This document shows positions 27,975-37,823 of a stretch of 48,484 nt of DNA, one piece after another (position 1 is the stretch's first letter; each line of letters opens with the position of its first letter). A program made the position numbers and the translations under genes. Where the stretch lies: positions 1 through 48,484 of the forward strand of contig CAMJZF010000003.1 of assembly GCA_946410125.1 (NCBI GenBank). Direction: 5' to 3'. A model generated the notes under the pieces. The model had not been told where the DNA came from, did no database searches, and saw only the letters and a list, made by a program, of their open reading frames with translations. This DNA comes from an uncultured Prevotellaceae bacterium. Lineage in GTDB: Bacteria; Bacteroidota; Bacteroidia; Bacteroidales; Muribaculaceae.

Positions 27975-30900
27975 ATGATGAAAAGAAAACAATTCTCATT
28001 AATCCTATGCTTCATGGTGAGCTTAGTCATGACAGCAGCCCACATTACTCCAGAACAAGCCCGGCATGTTGCTGTAGAGTTTGTGAAAAGCAGATTTGTT
28101 CTCGCAGGCGATGTGAATGTTCAGAACACCCTACAAGTGAGGCAGTATTCGAGTGAGAATAATGCCAACGCAAGGATATACGCCGTTAACCTGGGGACAG
28201 GCAAAGGCTTTGTGCTTGTGGGTGATAATGGCTTGAGCGATGAAGTGATAGGCTACTGTGACCATGGAACATTTGATGAGCAGCAGATGCCGGCCAACAT
28301 GCGCTCATGGCTCGACTGCTACGTTGCCACTGCAAGCCGTGTCAAGGACTTCAAGCAGGTGCGAAGCCTGCAAGCTGCCGGGCAATACCCCACCAAGACT
28401 CCCATTGCTCCGCTATTAGAGTGCAAGTGGAATCAGAACAAGCCATATAATAACGAGTGCCCGATGTTAGATGGCAAGCAAAGCCCTACAGGCTGCACCA
28501 TTACCGCAATGGCGCAAATCATGTACTACCACCGCTGGCCTAAGGGTGAAACAACCGCAATACCTGGCTTCACGCCCGACAACTCCGGTGGTACTAATCA
28601 TCCCACGCTGCCAGCCCTCGAACCCACCACTTTCGACTGGGACAAGATGTATCCCACTTACGATAACAACGAGGACGGCAGCGAGGTGGCCAAGCTGATG
28701 AAATACTTGGGCACTGCGTCTCACGCCCTCTATGGCAAAAGCGAAACAGCCGCCTACGGGTACAATGCCCTGCAGGCAATAATACAATACTTCAACTACG
28801 ATGCAGGCGCCTATGCCATGTGGCGACGTCAGCTTTCTTATAACCAGTGGGTCGACAAGCTCTATGCCGAGCTGCAGGCCAAGCGCCCGGTCTTGTTTAG
28901 CGGAACCGCCCCCGACAATGCCCACACTTTTGTGGTCGATGGCTACGACGAGGAGGACTTTTTCCACATCAACTGGGGGTGGGGTGGCTCAAGCGACGGC
29001 TACTATAGGGTATTGCTCATGGACCCAAAAGAACAAGGCACCGGAGGCAGTGCAAGCAATGAGGCCTATTCATTGGAACAGGTGGCTTACTTTGGAGTGC
29101 AGCCCAGCACCGGTGAGCAAGCTCATGAGCCACGCCTGGCAGTGCTTAGCAACTGGATTTTTACCGACCCGCAGGGAACCGGCAACTACGAGACACATTC
29201 CAGTGAGTATACAAGCACTTTTTTCGAAGGCAATGGCTACTTAGTATATGCTGCCATGAACAGCTACAACTTCAACTCAATTAGCGCCGAGTTCAGCCTT
29301 GGCTGCCGTGTGATTAAAAATGATGGCTCGGTGACAAGAGATTATGAGTGGGATCCTGCCACACTTAATGTAGACGCAGGCTTAAATGACCACTCTAAAA
29401 CGGTTTATCTCAACCCACTCACCGACCCTGCACTCACCGATGGCGACTACAAGCTTTATTTCACCAGTAAGCTCAAGAGTGCCACCACCTGGCTCCTTGA
29501 TGAGGGCAGTGATGACCACTACATCGACATCCACCTCGACCACGCCGGTGGCAAGCTCATTGCCACGTCGGTGTCGCGTGAGGCCAAACTCACCGTCAAT
29601 GAAGTGACTATTCACACCGCCACGCCCACGGTGGGCCAGCCCGTCAATGCCACTATCACAGTGAGCAACAATGGCACTGCAACCTATCATGGCGACATGG
29701 GCTTAACGCAAACTCAGGATGAAGGCGATAACCAATGGCTTAACGCCAAGTCGTGCGACATTGCTCCGGGCGCGACGGTCAATATTGACCTGACGTTCAA
29801 GCCCAAGAAAGCGGGCACTGTCAACTACAAGGTTTACGATAACACCGGCAATGAGCTTTATGCCGGCTCTTTCATTGTGGCCGAGAGCAATATTACAAGC
29901 GATATTCCACTCACCGTCACCCACATGGTGACTAATGCAAGTGGCACTGTGATTCACGCTCCCAAGGCACTTATTGACGTGACCGTTACCAACGACAACG
30001 ACAAGACCTATCAAGGAGAGATAACCATTTACTGCTATAAATGGACTGGCGAGCAATACAAGTTTGTCTACGACAGCCGAGTAGAGACTATTCCGGCACA
30101 CCAAACGGTGGTTCTACATCGTGAATCGCCCGAACTGACCGGTGCCGACTTCTACAGTTTCAACACTATGTACATGAAGGGCGAGGAGCAAGTGGAGCAG
30201 GAAACCAACGAAAACTACTACACTACAGGCTCTTATTACTTGACTTATGATTCCGGCGGCAAGGCTACTACCCACCTCGTCACCGAGCCCGTGCAGCCCG
30301 ATGCCACTGTGTGTGCTGTCGACCTTACCAATGCGCCAGAAATCAATAGCGTCAACAGCGCAGCCAATCCCAACATGATAATAATCGTTGCGGAGAACAG
30401 CACACTCACGGGCACCAACATCGTTAAGGGAACCGAAGCTCAAGAGGTGAAGCTAATCGAAGGCTATCCATTCTATACCCCCAAAACCTTCACTGCAAGC
30501 AACATCAGCTACACCTGCACTCCAACGGCTAATTTCGATATTCAGGCCGGCACAGGGTGGGGTACAATAGTATTGCCATTTGCCGCCACAAGTTGTCAAG
30601 CAACCGTCAATGGTGCGGTAACTCCTCTCAATTGGTCGACCACTACCTCTACTGGCGACATAGTTCTTGCTACCTACAACTATGAGAATGCCGGCACTAT
30701 GGAGTTTGGACTTCCCGATTCAAATCTTGAAGCTTGCCACCCCTATCTTTTGGGCATTCCTGCCACTATAAATCACAGCACCTCACTCGCTGGAGCATAC
30801 ATTACATTCAGCTCAAGTAATACCCAGGTGATGTCGACGAAGGCTGTGGTTACCGGACGAGACTATAAAATGATTGGCACTTTTGCCCCTGCGGGCGGCA

Positions 30901-31169
30901 ATATCTTTGTGCTTAATGCCGAGGGTTCGGCGTTTGTGCCAGGCACGGCTGTGAACCCGTTCCACGCCTACTTTACTCCTATTGGCTCAATTTCCCCTGC
31001 CACTACACTTGTCATAGGGATGGATAATGGCTCTTCTACAGCTATCGGTGAAATAACAGTTGATACAACCGATTATCACGATGTTCCCATCTATAACATT
31101 AATGGGCAGCGTGTAACCCGTCCCGGCAAGGGCATCTACATAATCAAGGGTAAGAAGGTGATATTTTAA
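27975..31169 (+). CDS. C10-family (streptopain/SpeB-like) cysteine protease with propeptide and T9SS-type tail
   Basis: SPTGCTITAMAQIMYYHRWP (Cys region), NAHTFVVDGYDEEDFFHINWGWGG (His region), N-terminal ITPEQARHVAVEFVKSRF propeptide, tail INGQRVTRPGKGIYIIKGKKVIF. Confidence 0.93.
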   Translation: MMKRKQFSLILCFMVSLVMTAAHITPEQARHVAVEFVKSRFVLAGDVNVQNTLQVRQYSSENNANARIYAVNLGTGKGFVLVGDNGLSDEVIGYCDHGTFDEQQMPANMRSWLDCYVATASRVKDFKQVRSLQAAGQYPTKTPIAPLLECKWNQNKPYNNECPMLDGKQSPTGCTITAMAQIMYYHRWPKGETTAIPGFTPDNSGGTNHPTLPALEPTTFDWDKMYPTYDNNEDGSEVAKLMKYLGTASHALYGKSETAAYGYNALQAIIQYFNYDAGAYAMWRRQLSYNQWVDKLYAELQAKRPVLFSGTAPDNAHTFVVDGYDEEDFFHINWGWGGSSDGYYRVLLMDPKEQGTGGSASNEAYSLEQVAYFGVQPSTGEQAHEPRLAVLSNWIFTDPQGTGNYETHSSEYTSTFFEGNGYLVYAAMNSYNFNSISAEFSLGCRVIKNDGSVTRDYEWDPATLNVDAGLNDHSKTVYLNPLTDPALTDGDYKLYFTSKLKSATTWLLDEGSDDHYIDIHLDHAGGKLIATSVSREAKLTVNEVTIHTATPTVGQPVNATITVSNNGTATYHGDMGLTQTQDEGDNQWLNAKSCDIAPGATVNIDLTFKPKKAGTVNYKVYDNTGNELYAGSFIVAESNITSDIPLTVTHMVTNASGTVIHAPKALIDVTVTNDNDKTYQGEITIYCYKWTGEQYKFVYDSRVETIPAHQTVVLHRESPELTGADFYSFNTMYMKGEEQVEQETNENYYTTGSYYLTYDSGGKATTHLVTEPVQPDATVCAVDLTNAPEINSVNSAANPNMIIIVAENSTLTGTNIVKGTEAQEVKLIEGYPFYTPKTFTASNISYTCTPTANFDIQAGTGWGTIVLPFAATSCQATVNGAVTPLNWSTTTSTGDIVLATYNYENAGTMEFGLPDSNLEACHPYLLGIPATINHSTSLAGAYITFSSSNTQVMSTKAVVTGRDYKMIGTFAPAGGNIFVLNAEGSAFVPGTAVNPFHAYFTPIGSISPATTLVIGMDNGSSTAIGEITVDTTDYHDVPIYNINGQRVTRPGKGIYIIKGKKVIF

Positions 31170-31216
31170 CCCGAAGCGGGTTTAACAATAGAACAGGATG
31201 TGCCGAAATCCCTGCA

Positions 31217-31257
31217 AAATTTTGCCGTGTGGTACTAAGATGCACACGGCAAAATTT
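31217..31257. terminator. Intrinsic terminator-like hairpin
   Basis: AAATTTTGCCGTGTG / CACACGGCAAAATTT, 15-bp perfect stem downstream of the protease gene. Confidence 0.7.
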
Positions 31258-31420
31258 ATCTTTAATAGAGTGATGTAAGTAATGAATATGCGTACATAGA
31301 TAACTCTCTTGGAACAATGCTTTATATAATTGTTTTAGCAAAAAACTTTACTTAACACCTCAATATTTTGGAAAAAAACTTTAACTTTGTATTCACAACT
31401 TCCATTATTACTTTTTTAAT

Positions 31421-32932
31421 ATGGCACTTCCAATCAATATAACAGACTTGCTGAATAAACAGAAGATAGAGTCCAACCGCATAGAATTCAAGAAAGGCTG
31501 GAACCCTGAAAGCGTCTATCACAGCATTTGTGCTTTTGCCAACGATTTTGATGATATTGGTGGCGGGTACATTCTTGTTGGTGTTGATTCTGACAACGAA
31601 ACAGGAATGGCAATCCGCCCCGTTGCAGGTGTGCCAATAGAAAAGATTGATGGCTTCCTTCAGGAGATGGTTGGGTTTAACAACAAATTTGCGCCTTATT
31701 ATCTGCCTCGTACAAGCGTTGAAGAAGTTGATGGAAAACATATGCTTGTGATTTGGTGCCCTGCAGGCATCAATCGCCCATATTCTATACCAGAGAATGT
31801 GATAGCAAAACGCTCAAAAGAATACTTCTACATCCGTAGTGGTACGAGCAGTATCATTGCCAAAGATGATGTACTTGACGAATTGCGTGGACTGGCTATT
31901 CGTGTGCCATTTGACGAACGCGGCAATCCTGATATTAAGTTGGATGACATTTCGATAATCCTTCTGCGCGACTATCTATCTAAGGTAGGGAGCAAACTTG
32001 AAGGAGATCTTTACAAGAAACCGCTACATGATATTTTGGAGCAAATGGACTTGTTCGTTGGTCCAACTGAAAGACGAATGCTTCGCAACGTAGCTGCAAT
32101 GATGTTCTGTGAACATCCCGAGAAGTTTTTTCCCTACATGCAAGTGGATATAGTGATCTTTCCAAAAGGCAGGATTGACGGCCCTGATAATTTTAGTGAA
32201 ACAACCATTTACGGCTGCGTGCCGCATTTGGTGAATGGGGCAATAAACCATTTGAAAAGCACTATAATTCGGGAATATGTAATAAAACAAAAAGGTGTGG
32301 CAGAGAGTTTGCGTTTTTTCAACTACCCGATTGAGGCACTTGAAGAAGCGATTGTAAACTCGCTTTATCATCGTGACTACCAGCAACACGAACCAGTGGA
32401 GATTTCGGTTGAACCCGATGGCATCCACATCCTTAGCTTTCCTGGTCCTGACCGTACAATTTCGGCAGCTGCCATTGAAGCTGGAAACATGTTGCACTCA
32501 CGCCGTTATCGCAATCGGCGTTTGGGAGATTTTCTCAAGGAGCTGGATCTCACCGAAGGTCGCTCAACGGGAATACCTACCATTCAAAATGAACTGAAGA
32601 AAAACGGCTCACCTCGTGCTACCATTGAAACGAACGAAGAACGCTCGTTTATTAACGTCTTCATACCCGTTCATGAAGGTTGTGGCGACACTGTTATTCT
32701 CAATGGCACACAAAATGGCACCCAAGGTGGCACTCAAGGTGGCACTCAAGATTTGGCAGTTTTTGGCAAATGGCTTGAGGAACAGATCAAAGAGAATCCT
32801 AAGGTCACTACGACAGAGTTGGCACTGAAGAGTGGAAAGGGTATACGCACAATAAAACGCTATATATCAAAACTCCCTTACATTCGTTATGTCGGTAGCG
32901 GCTATAGTGGCCACTGGGAGATAGCGGAGTAA
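31421..32932 (+). CDS. AlbA_2 / HATPase_c_4 RecG-related transcriptional-regulator-like protein
   Basis: IESNRIEFKKGW...ICAFANDFDDIGGGYILVGVD (AlbA_2), EALEEAIVNSLYHRDY...GRSTGIPTIQNELKKNGSP (HATPase_c_4-like), C-terminal winged-helix-like end. Confidence 0.85.
   Translation: MALPINITDLLNKQKIESNRIEFKKGWNPESVYHSICAFANDFDDIGGGYILVGVDSDNETGMAIRPVAGVPIEKIDGFLQEMVGFNNKFAPYYLPRTSVEEVDGKHMLVIWCPAGINRPYSIPENVIAKRSKEYFYIRSGTSSIIAKDDVLDELRGLAIRVPFDERGNPDIKLDDISIILLRDYLSKVGSKLEGDLYKKPLHDILEQMDLFVGPTERRMLRNVAAMMFCEHPEKFFPYMQVDIVIFPKGRIDGPDNFSETTIYGCVPHLVNGAINHLKSTIIREYVIKQKGVAESLRFFNYPIEALEEAIVNSLYHRDYQQHEPVEISVEPDGIHILSFPGPDRTISAAAIEAGNMLHSRRYRNRRLGDFLKELDLTEGRSTGIPTIQNELKKNGSPRATIETNEERSFINVFIPVHEGCGDTVILNGTQNGTQGGTQGGTQDLAVFGKWLEEQIKENPKVTTTELALKSGKGIRTIKRYISKLPYIRYVGSGYSGHWEIAE
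32702..32749 (+). repeat. 12-bp in-frame tandem repeat (4 units)
   Basis: AATGGCACACAA/AATGGCACCCAA/GGTGGCACTCAA/GGTGGCACTCAA encoding NGTQNGTQGGTQGGTQ. Confidence 0.95.
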
Positions 32933-33012
32933 TTATAAGATCCTTTAGATACATAAACGTTTTTTCTGCAGCGATGAAACCGATCCTTTAAGGATATTTC
33001 TATAGAGCACTA

Positions 33013-33062
33013 CAAAAAAACATCCGCAACACATATTTATCGGTATTGCGGAAGTTTTTTTC
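33013..33062. terminator. Bidirectional terminator between convergent genes
   Basis: CCGCAA...TTGCGG stem flanked by an A-run on the left and a T-run on the right. Confidence 0.7.
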
Positions 33063-33113
33063 TATCTTTTTCAGCTATATCGGAATACTAATGGTTTTCT
33101 ATGTCAAGCGAAA

Positions 33114-34733
33114 TCACTTGTAGAGGAAACGCTTGATGCTCATCTTTGGAGTTTTTTGGAAGGGTTCATCGAGCATTTCCACTTTGGTAATCTTGCTGTA
33201 GGCGGGCAGTGATTTGTTAGCTTGGGCGCGAATGGTAGCCGGTAAGGCTGCTTTGGTGTCTTCGTCCATATCCTTGGGCAGGTCGCAATAGACGAGAGCA
33301 ACAATTTTATTGTCTCGGTCAACCACGAGACATTCGTCAACATGCTCGCAGTTGGCCAGTACAGCCTCCACTTCTTCGGGGTAGATGTTTTGTCCCGAAG
33401 AGCTGAGAATCATCGACTTGATGCGTCCACGAATGAAGATGTTGCCTTCCTTGTCCATTACGCCCAGGTCGCCTGTGCGGAACCATCCGTCTTGTGTAAA
33501 TGCCGCGGCAGTGGCTTCGGGATTTTTGTAATAACCAATGGTAAGGTTGCGTCCGCGTGCCTGTATCTCGCCGGCTTTGTGCTGTGGGTCCTCGGAGTCG
33601 ATGCGCACCTCGTGAACGGGTTTGCCACATGAGCCTGGGACAAACTTTTTCCACCATTCATATCCCAGCAGGGGGCAAGCCTCGGTCATTCCGTAGCCAA
33701 CGGTGTAGGGCAGTTTCATCTTCTTGAAGCATTGCTCAGCCTCGGGATTAAGTGCCGCGCCACCCATGATGAAGCATTGCACTTGACCGCCAAAGACTTT
33801 CATGATCGTCTTGCGGGCAATGCTGTAGACAATTCTTTTCATGCCGGGGATGATGAAAAGTTTTTTCCTTTTCTCCAAAGCGGGCTTGATGGAGTTGGCA
33901 TACACTTTTTCCATGACAAGCGGCACAGTGATTACCATATAGGGCTTTACCTCCTGCATGGCTTTGAGCAGGGTGGTGGGCGAGGGTGTCCTGCCCAGGA
34001 AGTAAACGGTAACGCCGTCAACGTTAGGGTGGATAAACTCTATTGCCAGTCCATACATGTGTGCCATAGGGAGCATCGAGACGATTGTTTCGCCCGGATG
34101 GTTGGGAAAGTGTGTGTTGGCAAAGTCGTCGGTGTCGCTCATGGCACCATAGGTGAGCATCACGCCCTTGGGGTTGCCGGTGGTTCCCGATGTGTAGTTG
34201 ATGATTGCCAGGTCGTCGAAATTGTCGCCGGGATAGTCGACCTGCTCGGGCGGCATGCCATCGGGATAACGGTTGTTGAAAGCATTGCAGCGTTGCTCCC
34301 AGGCATTGGCCACACTCTTGTCGCTGCACCAAAGCACGCTTGCATCCTTGACGTTGATGGCCGCCTTGAGATTGGGCATGTCCTCGGGCTTGAGCTTTGC
34401 CCAAATGTCATCGTCGGTAAAGAGTATTAGGCTGTCGGAATGGTTGGTGAGGGTCGACACGTTGTCGGGGTGGAAGTCGGCAAGCAGCGGCACTGCCACA
34501 CGCTCATTAGCATTGATGCCCCAGAAAGTCATCGCCCATCGTGCTGAATTACGTGCACAGATAGCTATTTTATCGCCTTTGTTTATGCCTACTGCCGAGA
34601 AGAAGAGTCGAAACTGTTCTATGTTTTGGGCAATGTCGCCATAGGTAAAGGAATCGCCACCATAGTCACAAAGGGCTTTCAGGTCCCAATGGTTGCGGAC
34701 GGTGTTTTCCAGAGTCTTCAAATAGTGCTTCAT
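33114..34733 (-). CDS. AMP-binding long-chain fatty-acid--CoA ligase family protein
   Basis: NYTSGTTGNPKGVMLTYGAM, GYGMTEACPLLGYE, DGWFRTGDLGVMDKEGNIFIRGRIKSMILSSSGQNIYPEEVEAVL. Confidence 0.92.
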   Translation of the reverse strand: MKHYLKTLENTVRNHWDLKALCDYGGDSFTYGDIAQNIEQFRLFFSAVGINKGDKIAICARNSARWAMTFWGINANERVAVPLLADFHPDNVSTLTNHSDSLILFTDDDIWAKLKPEDMPNLKAAINVKDASVLWCSDKSVANAWEQRCNAFNNRYPDGMPPEQVDYPGDNFDDLAIINYTSGTTGNPKGVMLTYGAMSDTDDFANTHFPNHPGETIVSMLPMAHMYGLAIEFIHPNVDGVTVYFLGRTPSPTTLLKAMQEVKPYMVITVPLVMEKVYANSIKPALEKRKKLFIIPGMKRIVYSIARKTIMKVFGGQVQCFIMGGAALNPEAEQCFKKMKLPYTVGYGMTEACPLLGYEWWKKFVPGSCGKPVHEVRIDSEDPQHKAGEIQARGRNLTIGYYKNPEATAAAFTQDGWFRTGDLGVMDKEGNIFIRGRIKSMILSSSGQNIYPEEVEAVLANCEHVDECLVVDRDNKIVALVYCDLPKDMDEDTKAALPATIRAQANKSLPAYSKITKVEMLDEPFQKTPKMSIKRFLYK

Positions 34734-34838
34734 AGTTTTATCGTTTTCAAATTATCATTATCACAAAGATTCTAATGAGAAAAACAGTTATTGTACCACT
34801 TAATTGCGGTTGCCAGCCTGTTGACAGCCGGCAACGGT

Positions 34839-37676
34839 TTAATGAGCGTCGAGCCAGTTTTTACCGACACCGTGTGAGGCGGTTAGCTGCACCTTGCCAT
34901 GATAGGCATTCTCCATTTCGGTAACAACGATTTGGGTTACCTTGTCGAGCTCGCTTGGTATCACGTCGAAGTTTAGCTCATCGTGTACCTGCAATATCAT
35001 TTTAGAGCGAATACCTTCCTGCTCAAAGCGGCGGTGAATGGCAATCATGGCAATTTTTATCACGTCGGCGGCTGTGCCCTGAATGGGGGCGTTGACGGCG
35101 TTGCGCTCGCTGAAGCTGCGCACTACCGAGTTGCGCGAGTTGATGAAAGGCAGCATGCGGCGACGGCCAAAGAGGGTGGTTACATAGCCTTGCTTACGCG
35201 CCTGCTCCACGCTGCGCTCGATGTACTGCTTCACCTGCGGGAATGTTTCGAAATAGCCGTCGATGAGCATCTTAGCCTCACTGCGAGGTATGCTGAGGCG
35301 GTGACTCAAGCCAAAAGCCGAGATGCCGTAGAGGATGCCAAAGTTGGCGGTCTTTGCCTTGCGTCGCTGGTCGGCAGTGACGTTCTCGAGCGGCTCGTGG
35401 TAAATCTTTGATGCCGTGATGGCATGGATGTCGTCGTTGAGTGCAAAAGCGTTAAGCATGGTGCTGTCGTTGCTCAGGTCGGCGACAAGGCGCAGCTCAA
35501 TTTGTGAGTAGTCGGCACTGAAGAAGAGGTTGCCATCGCTTGGGATGAAAGCGCGCCTTATTTCCTTGCCGTCGTCGCTGCGCACCGGTATGTTTTGCAG
35601 GTTAGGATTTGTCGATGACAAGCGTCCCGTGGCGGTAACGGTTTGATTATAAGTGGTGTGTATGCGACCCGTGTGAGGGTTGACCAGTGCCGGCAGGGTA
35701 TTGACATAGGTTGAGAGCAGCTTTCTTAGTCCCCTTAGCTGCAATATCTTGTCGACCAGTGGATGGCGGTCACGGAACTTCATGAGCACCTCCTCGGTTG
35801 TGGAGTATTGCCCGGTCTTGGTCTTCTTGGCCTTGGCATCAATTTTGAGATGACCAAAGAGCACTTCTCCCACCTGGGCAGGTGATGCCGTGTTGAACTC
35901 CATTCCTGCCAGCTCGTGGCACTCGCGCTCAAGGGTGTTGACCTGCTCGGTGAGCTTGACCGAGTACTCGGCAAGAGCTTTCTCGTCGATGCGGGCACCC
36001 GCCAGCTCCATGCTCGCGAGAACCGGTATAAGCGGCATCTCGATGCCGGTGAGCAGGTGAGTCATGCCATTTTCCTCGATGTTCTTGTCGAGCAGGGGTT
36101 TCAATGCCAGCGACAGGTCGGCGCTTTCACATGCCCAGTTGCTGAGTTTGCTGGGCCTTACGTCTGCCATCTTCTTTTGCTTCTTGCCTTTGGTGCCAAT
36201 AAGGCTCTCGATGTTAATAGCCTTATATTCAAGCAATTCTTCGGCAATGAGGCGAGTGCTGTGACCCCGTTCGGGCTGTAGCAGGTAGTGTGCCACCGAT
36301 GTGTCGTAGTAGTCGCCACGATAGTCAATGCCAATGCCGGCGAGAATCACCATGTCGCGCTTGATGTCGTTGCTCACAAGCTGCACCTTGCCCTCGAAGA
36401 GTGGTGCCACGGCATTCATCATCCAGCCCATGTCGTCGAGCGGCATGTAGGCGGCATGGTAACGCTCGTTGCTTACCGCTACTCCCACAAGGCGTGCCCT
36501 CATCGCTTCCTCGCCGTCGACAACGAGGCACACACCCACAGGCTTGCCCTCGGCAATGATGTCGCCAACGAGCTTTGCCGCCTCGGCATCGTCGGCAATG
36601 AGGCGATAGTCATGCTCATGAGAGTCGATGTTGGCCATATCGGCATCTTTAGATTCCTGCTTTGCAATTTCCTTGGTGTCGAGGTCGTCGAAGAGCGATG
36701 GGCGCAAAGGATTTTTCTTGGGGTGATTCACGATTTCGAGATCGGCTCTGGACACATTTTTCAAAGCCTCGGCAGGTGCCGGAGCGTTCTGCACCCCAAT
36801 GTTGGCTTCGCCATGCTCGATGATGCGCACGGCAAGGGTGCGGAACTCCAGCTCCTTGAACACCTTGTTGAGGGCTTTCATGTTGGCTGGCTCGCGGCGC
36901 AGTTTTTTCTCGTCCCACTCAATGGGTACATCGGTCTTGATGGTAGCGAGGAACTTTGAGAACTTGATTTGCTCAACGTTCTCGGTAATCTTGCGTTGCA
37001 ACGCTCCCTTGAGCTTGTCGGTGTTGGCAATCAGGTTCTCCACCGAGCCAAACTCGTGGATAAGCTTCAATGCCGTTACCTTGCCCACGCCAGGGCAGCC
37101 TGGAATGTTGTCGACGCTGTCGCCCATGAGTGCCAGCAGGTCGATGACTTGCAGGGGATTGGTGAAGCCATACTTTGAATTTATCTCCTCAACGCCTTCG
37201 ATTTCCACCTCGCTGCCCTTGCGCCCGGGGTGGTAGATTTTCACCTTGTCGGTGACGAGTTGCCCGAAGTCCTTGTCGGGGGTCATCATGTAGGTCTCGA
37301 AGCCATGATGAGCCGCCATGTGTGCAAGTGTGCCTATCACATCGTCGGCCTCAAATCCGGGCACCTCTATCACGGGGATGTTATAAGCCTTGATGATGCG
37401 CTTGATGTAGGGCACAGCGAGCTTAATATCTTCGGGAGTCTCGTCGCGGTTGGCCTTATATTCCTTGTAAGCCTCATGGCGGAAGGTGCCGCCAGGCGGG
37501 TCGAAACACACAGCCAAGTGGGTGGGACGCTCCTTCTTGAGCACATCTTGCAGGGTGTTGACAAATCCGAAGATTGCCGACGTGTTGAGCCCTCCTGCCG
37601 TGAATCGCGGGTTGCGCATCAAGGCATAATAGGCTCGGAAAATGAGCGCATAAGCGTCGAGAAGAAAAAGCTTCAT
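34839..37676 (-). CDS. polA: DNA polymerase I
   Basis: 5'-exonuclease/FLAP domain, degenerate 3'-5' exonuclease-like domain, and polymerase motifs (ADYSQIELRLVADLS, RRKAKTANFGILYGISAFGLS, LQVHDELNFDV). MKLFLLDAYALIF start preferred over the listed MLMK start. Confidence 0.95.
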   Translation of the reverse strand: MKLFLLDAYALIFRAYYALMRNPRFTAGGLNTSAIFGFVNTLQDVLKKERPTHLAVCFDPPGGTFRHEAYKEYKANRDETPEDIKLAVPYIKRIIKAYNIPVIEVPGFEADDVIGTLAHMAAHHGFETYMMTPDKDFGQLVTDKVKIYHPGRKGSEVEIEGVEEINSKYGFTNPLQVIDLLALMGDSVDNIPGCPGVGKVTALKLIHEFGSVENLIANTDKLKGALQRKITENVEQIKFSKFLATIKTDVPIEWDEKKLRREPANMKALNKVFKELEFRTLAVRIIEHGEANIGVQNAPAPAEALKNVSRADLEIVNHPKKNPLRPSLFDDLDTKEIAKQESKDADMANIDSHEHDYRLIADDAEAAKLVGDIIAEGKPVGVCLVVDGEEAMRARLVGVAVSNERYHAAYMPLDDMGWMMNAVAPLFEGKVQLVSNDIKRDMVILAGIGIDYRGDYYDTSVAHYLLQPERGHSTRLIAEELLEYKAINIESLIGTKGKKQKKMADVRPSKLSNWACESADLSLALKPLLDKNIEENGMTHLLTGIEMPLIPVLASMELAGARIDEKALAEYSVKLTEQVNTLERECHELAGMEFNTASPAQVGEVLFGHLKIDAKAKKTKTGQYSTTEEVLMKFRDRHPLVDKILQLRGLRKLLSTYVNTLPALVNPHTGRIHTTYNQTVTATGRLSSTNPNLQNIPVRSDDGKEIRRAFIPSDGNLFFSADYSQIELRLVADLSNDSTMLNAFALNDDIHAITASKIYHEPLENVTADQRRKAKTANFGILYGISAFGLSHRLSIPRSEAKMLIDGYFETFPQVKQYIERSVEQARKQGYVTTLFGRRRMLPFINSRNSVVRSFSERNAVNAPIQGTAADVIKIAMIAIHRRFEQEGIRSKMILQVHDELNFDVIPSELDKVTQIVVTEMENAYHGKVQLTASHGVGKNWLDAH

Positions 37677-37730
37677 GAGCAATTAATAGTTAAATTAAGA
37701 ATTCACTATAAAGAAAACTCGGTTGTCAAT

Positions 37731-37821
37731 TCTGCATTCTGCATTCAGCATTGTGCATTTTGCATTTTGCATTGTGCATTTTGCATTTTGCATTGTGCAT
37801 TTTGCATTGTGCATTTTGCAT
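37731..37821. repeat. Heptameric tandem repeat array (13 units)
   Basis: TCTGCAT,TCTGCAT,TCAGCAT,TGTGCAT,TTTGCAT,TTTGCAT,TGTGCAT,TTTGCAT,TTTGCAT,TGTGCAT,TTTGCAT,TGTGCAT,TTTGCAT; between deoC and polA. Confidence 0.97.
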
Positions 37822-37823
37822 TA

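Noticed and set aside
34809-34835. GTTGCC...GGCAAC hairpin after polA
   Set aside because: Imperfect and without a T-run; too weak to call as a terminator.
37731-37821. Possible CRISPR array
   Set aside because: Contiguous 7-bp tandem units without spacers; no cas genes in the window.
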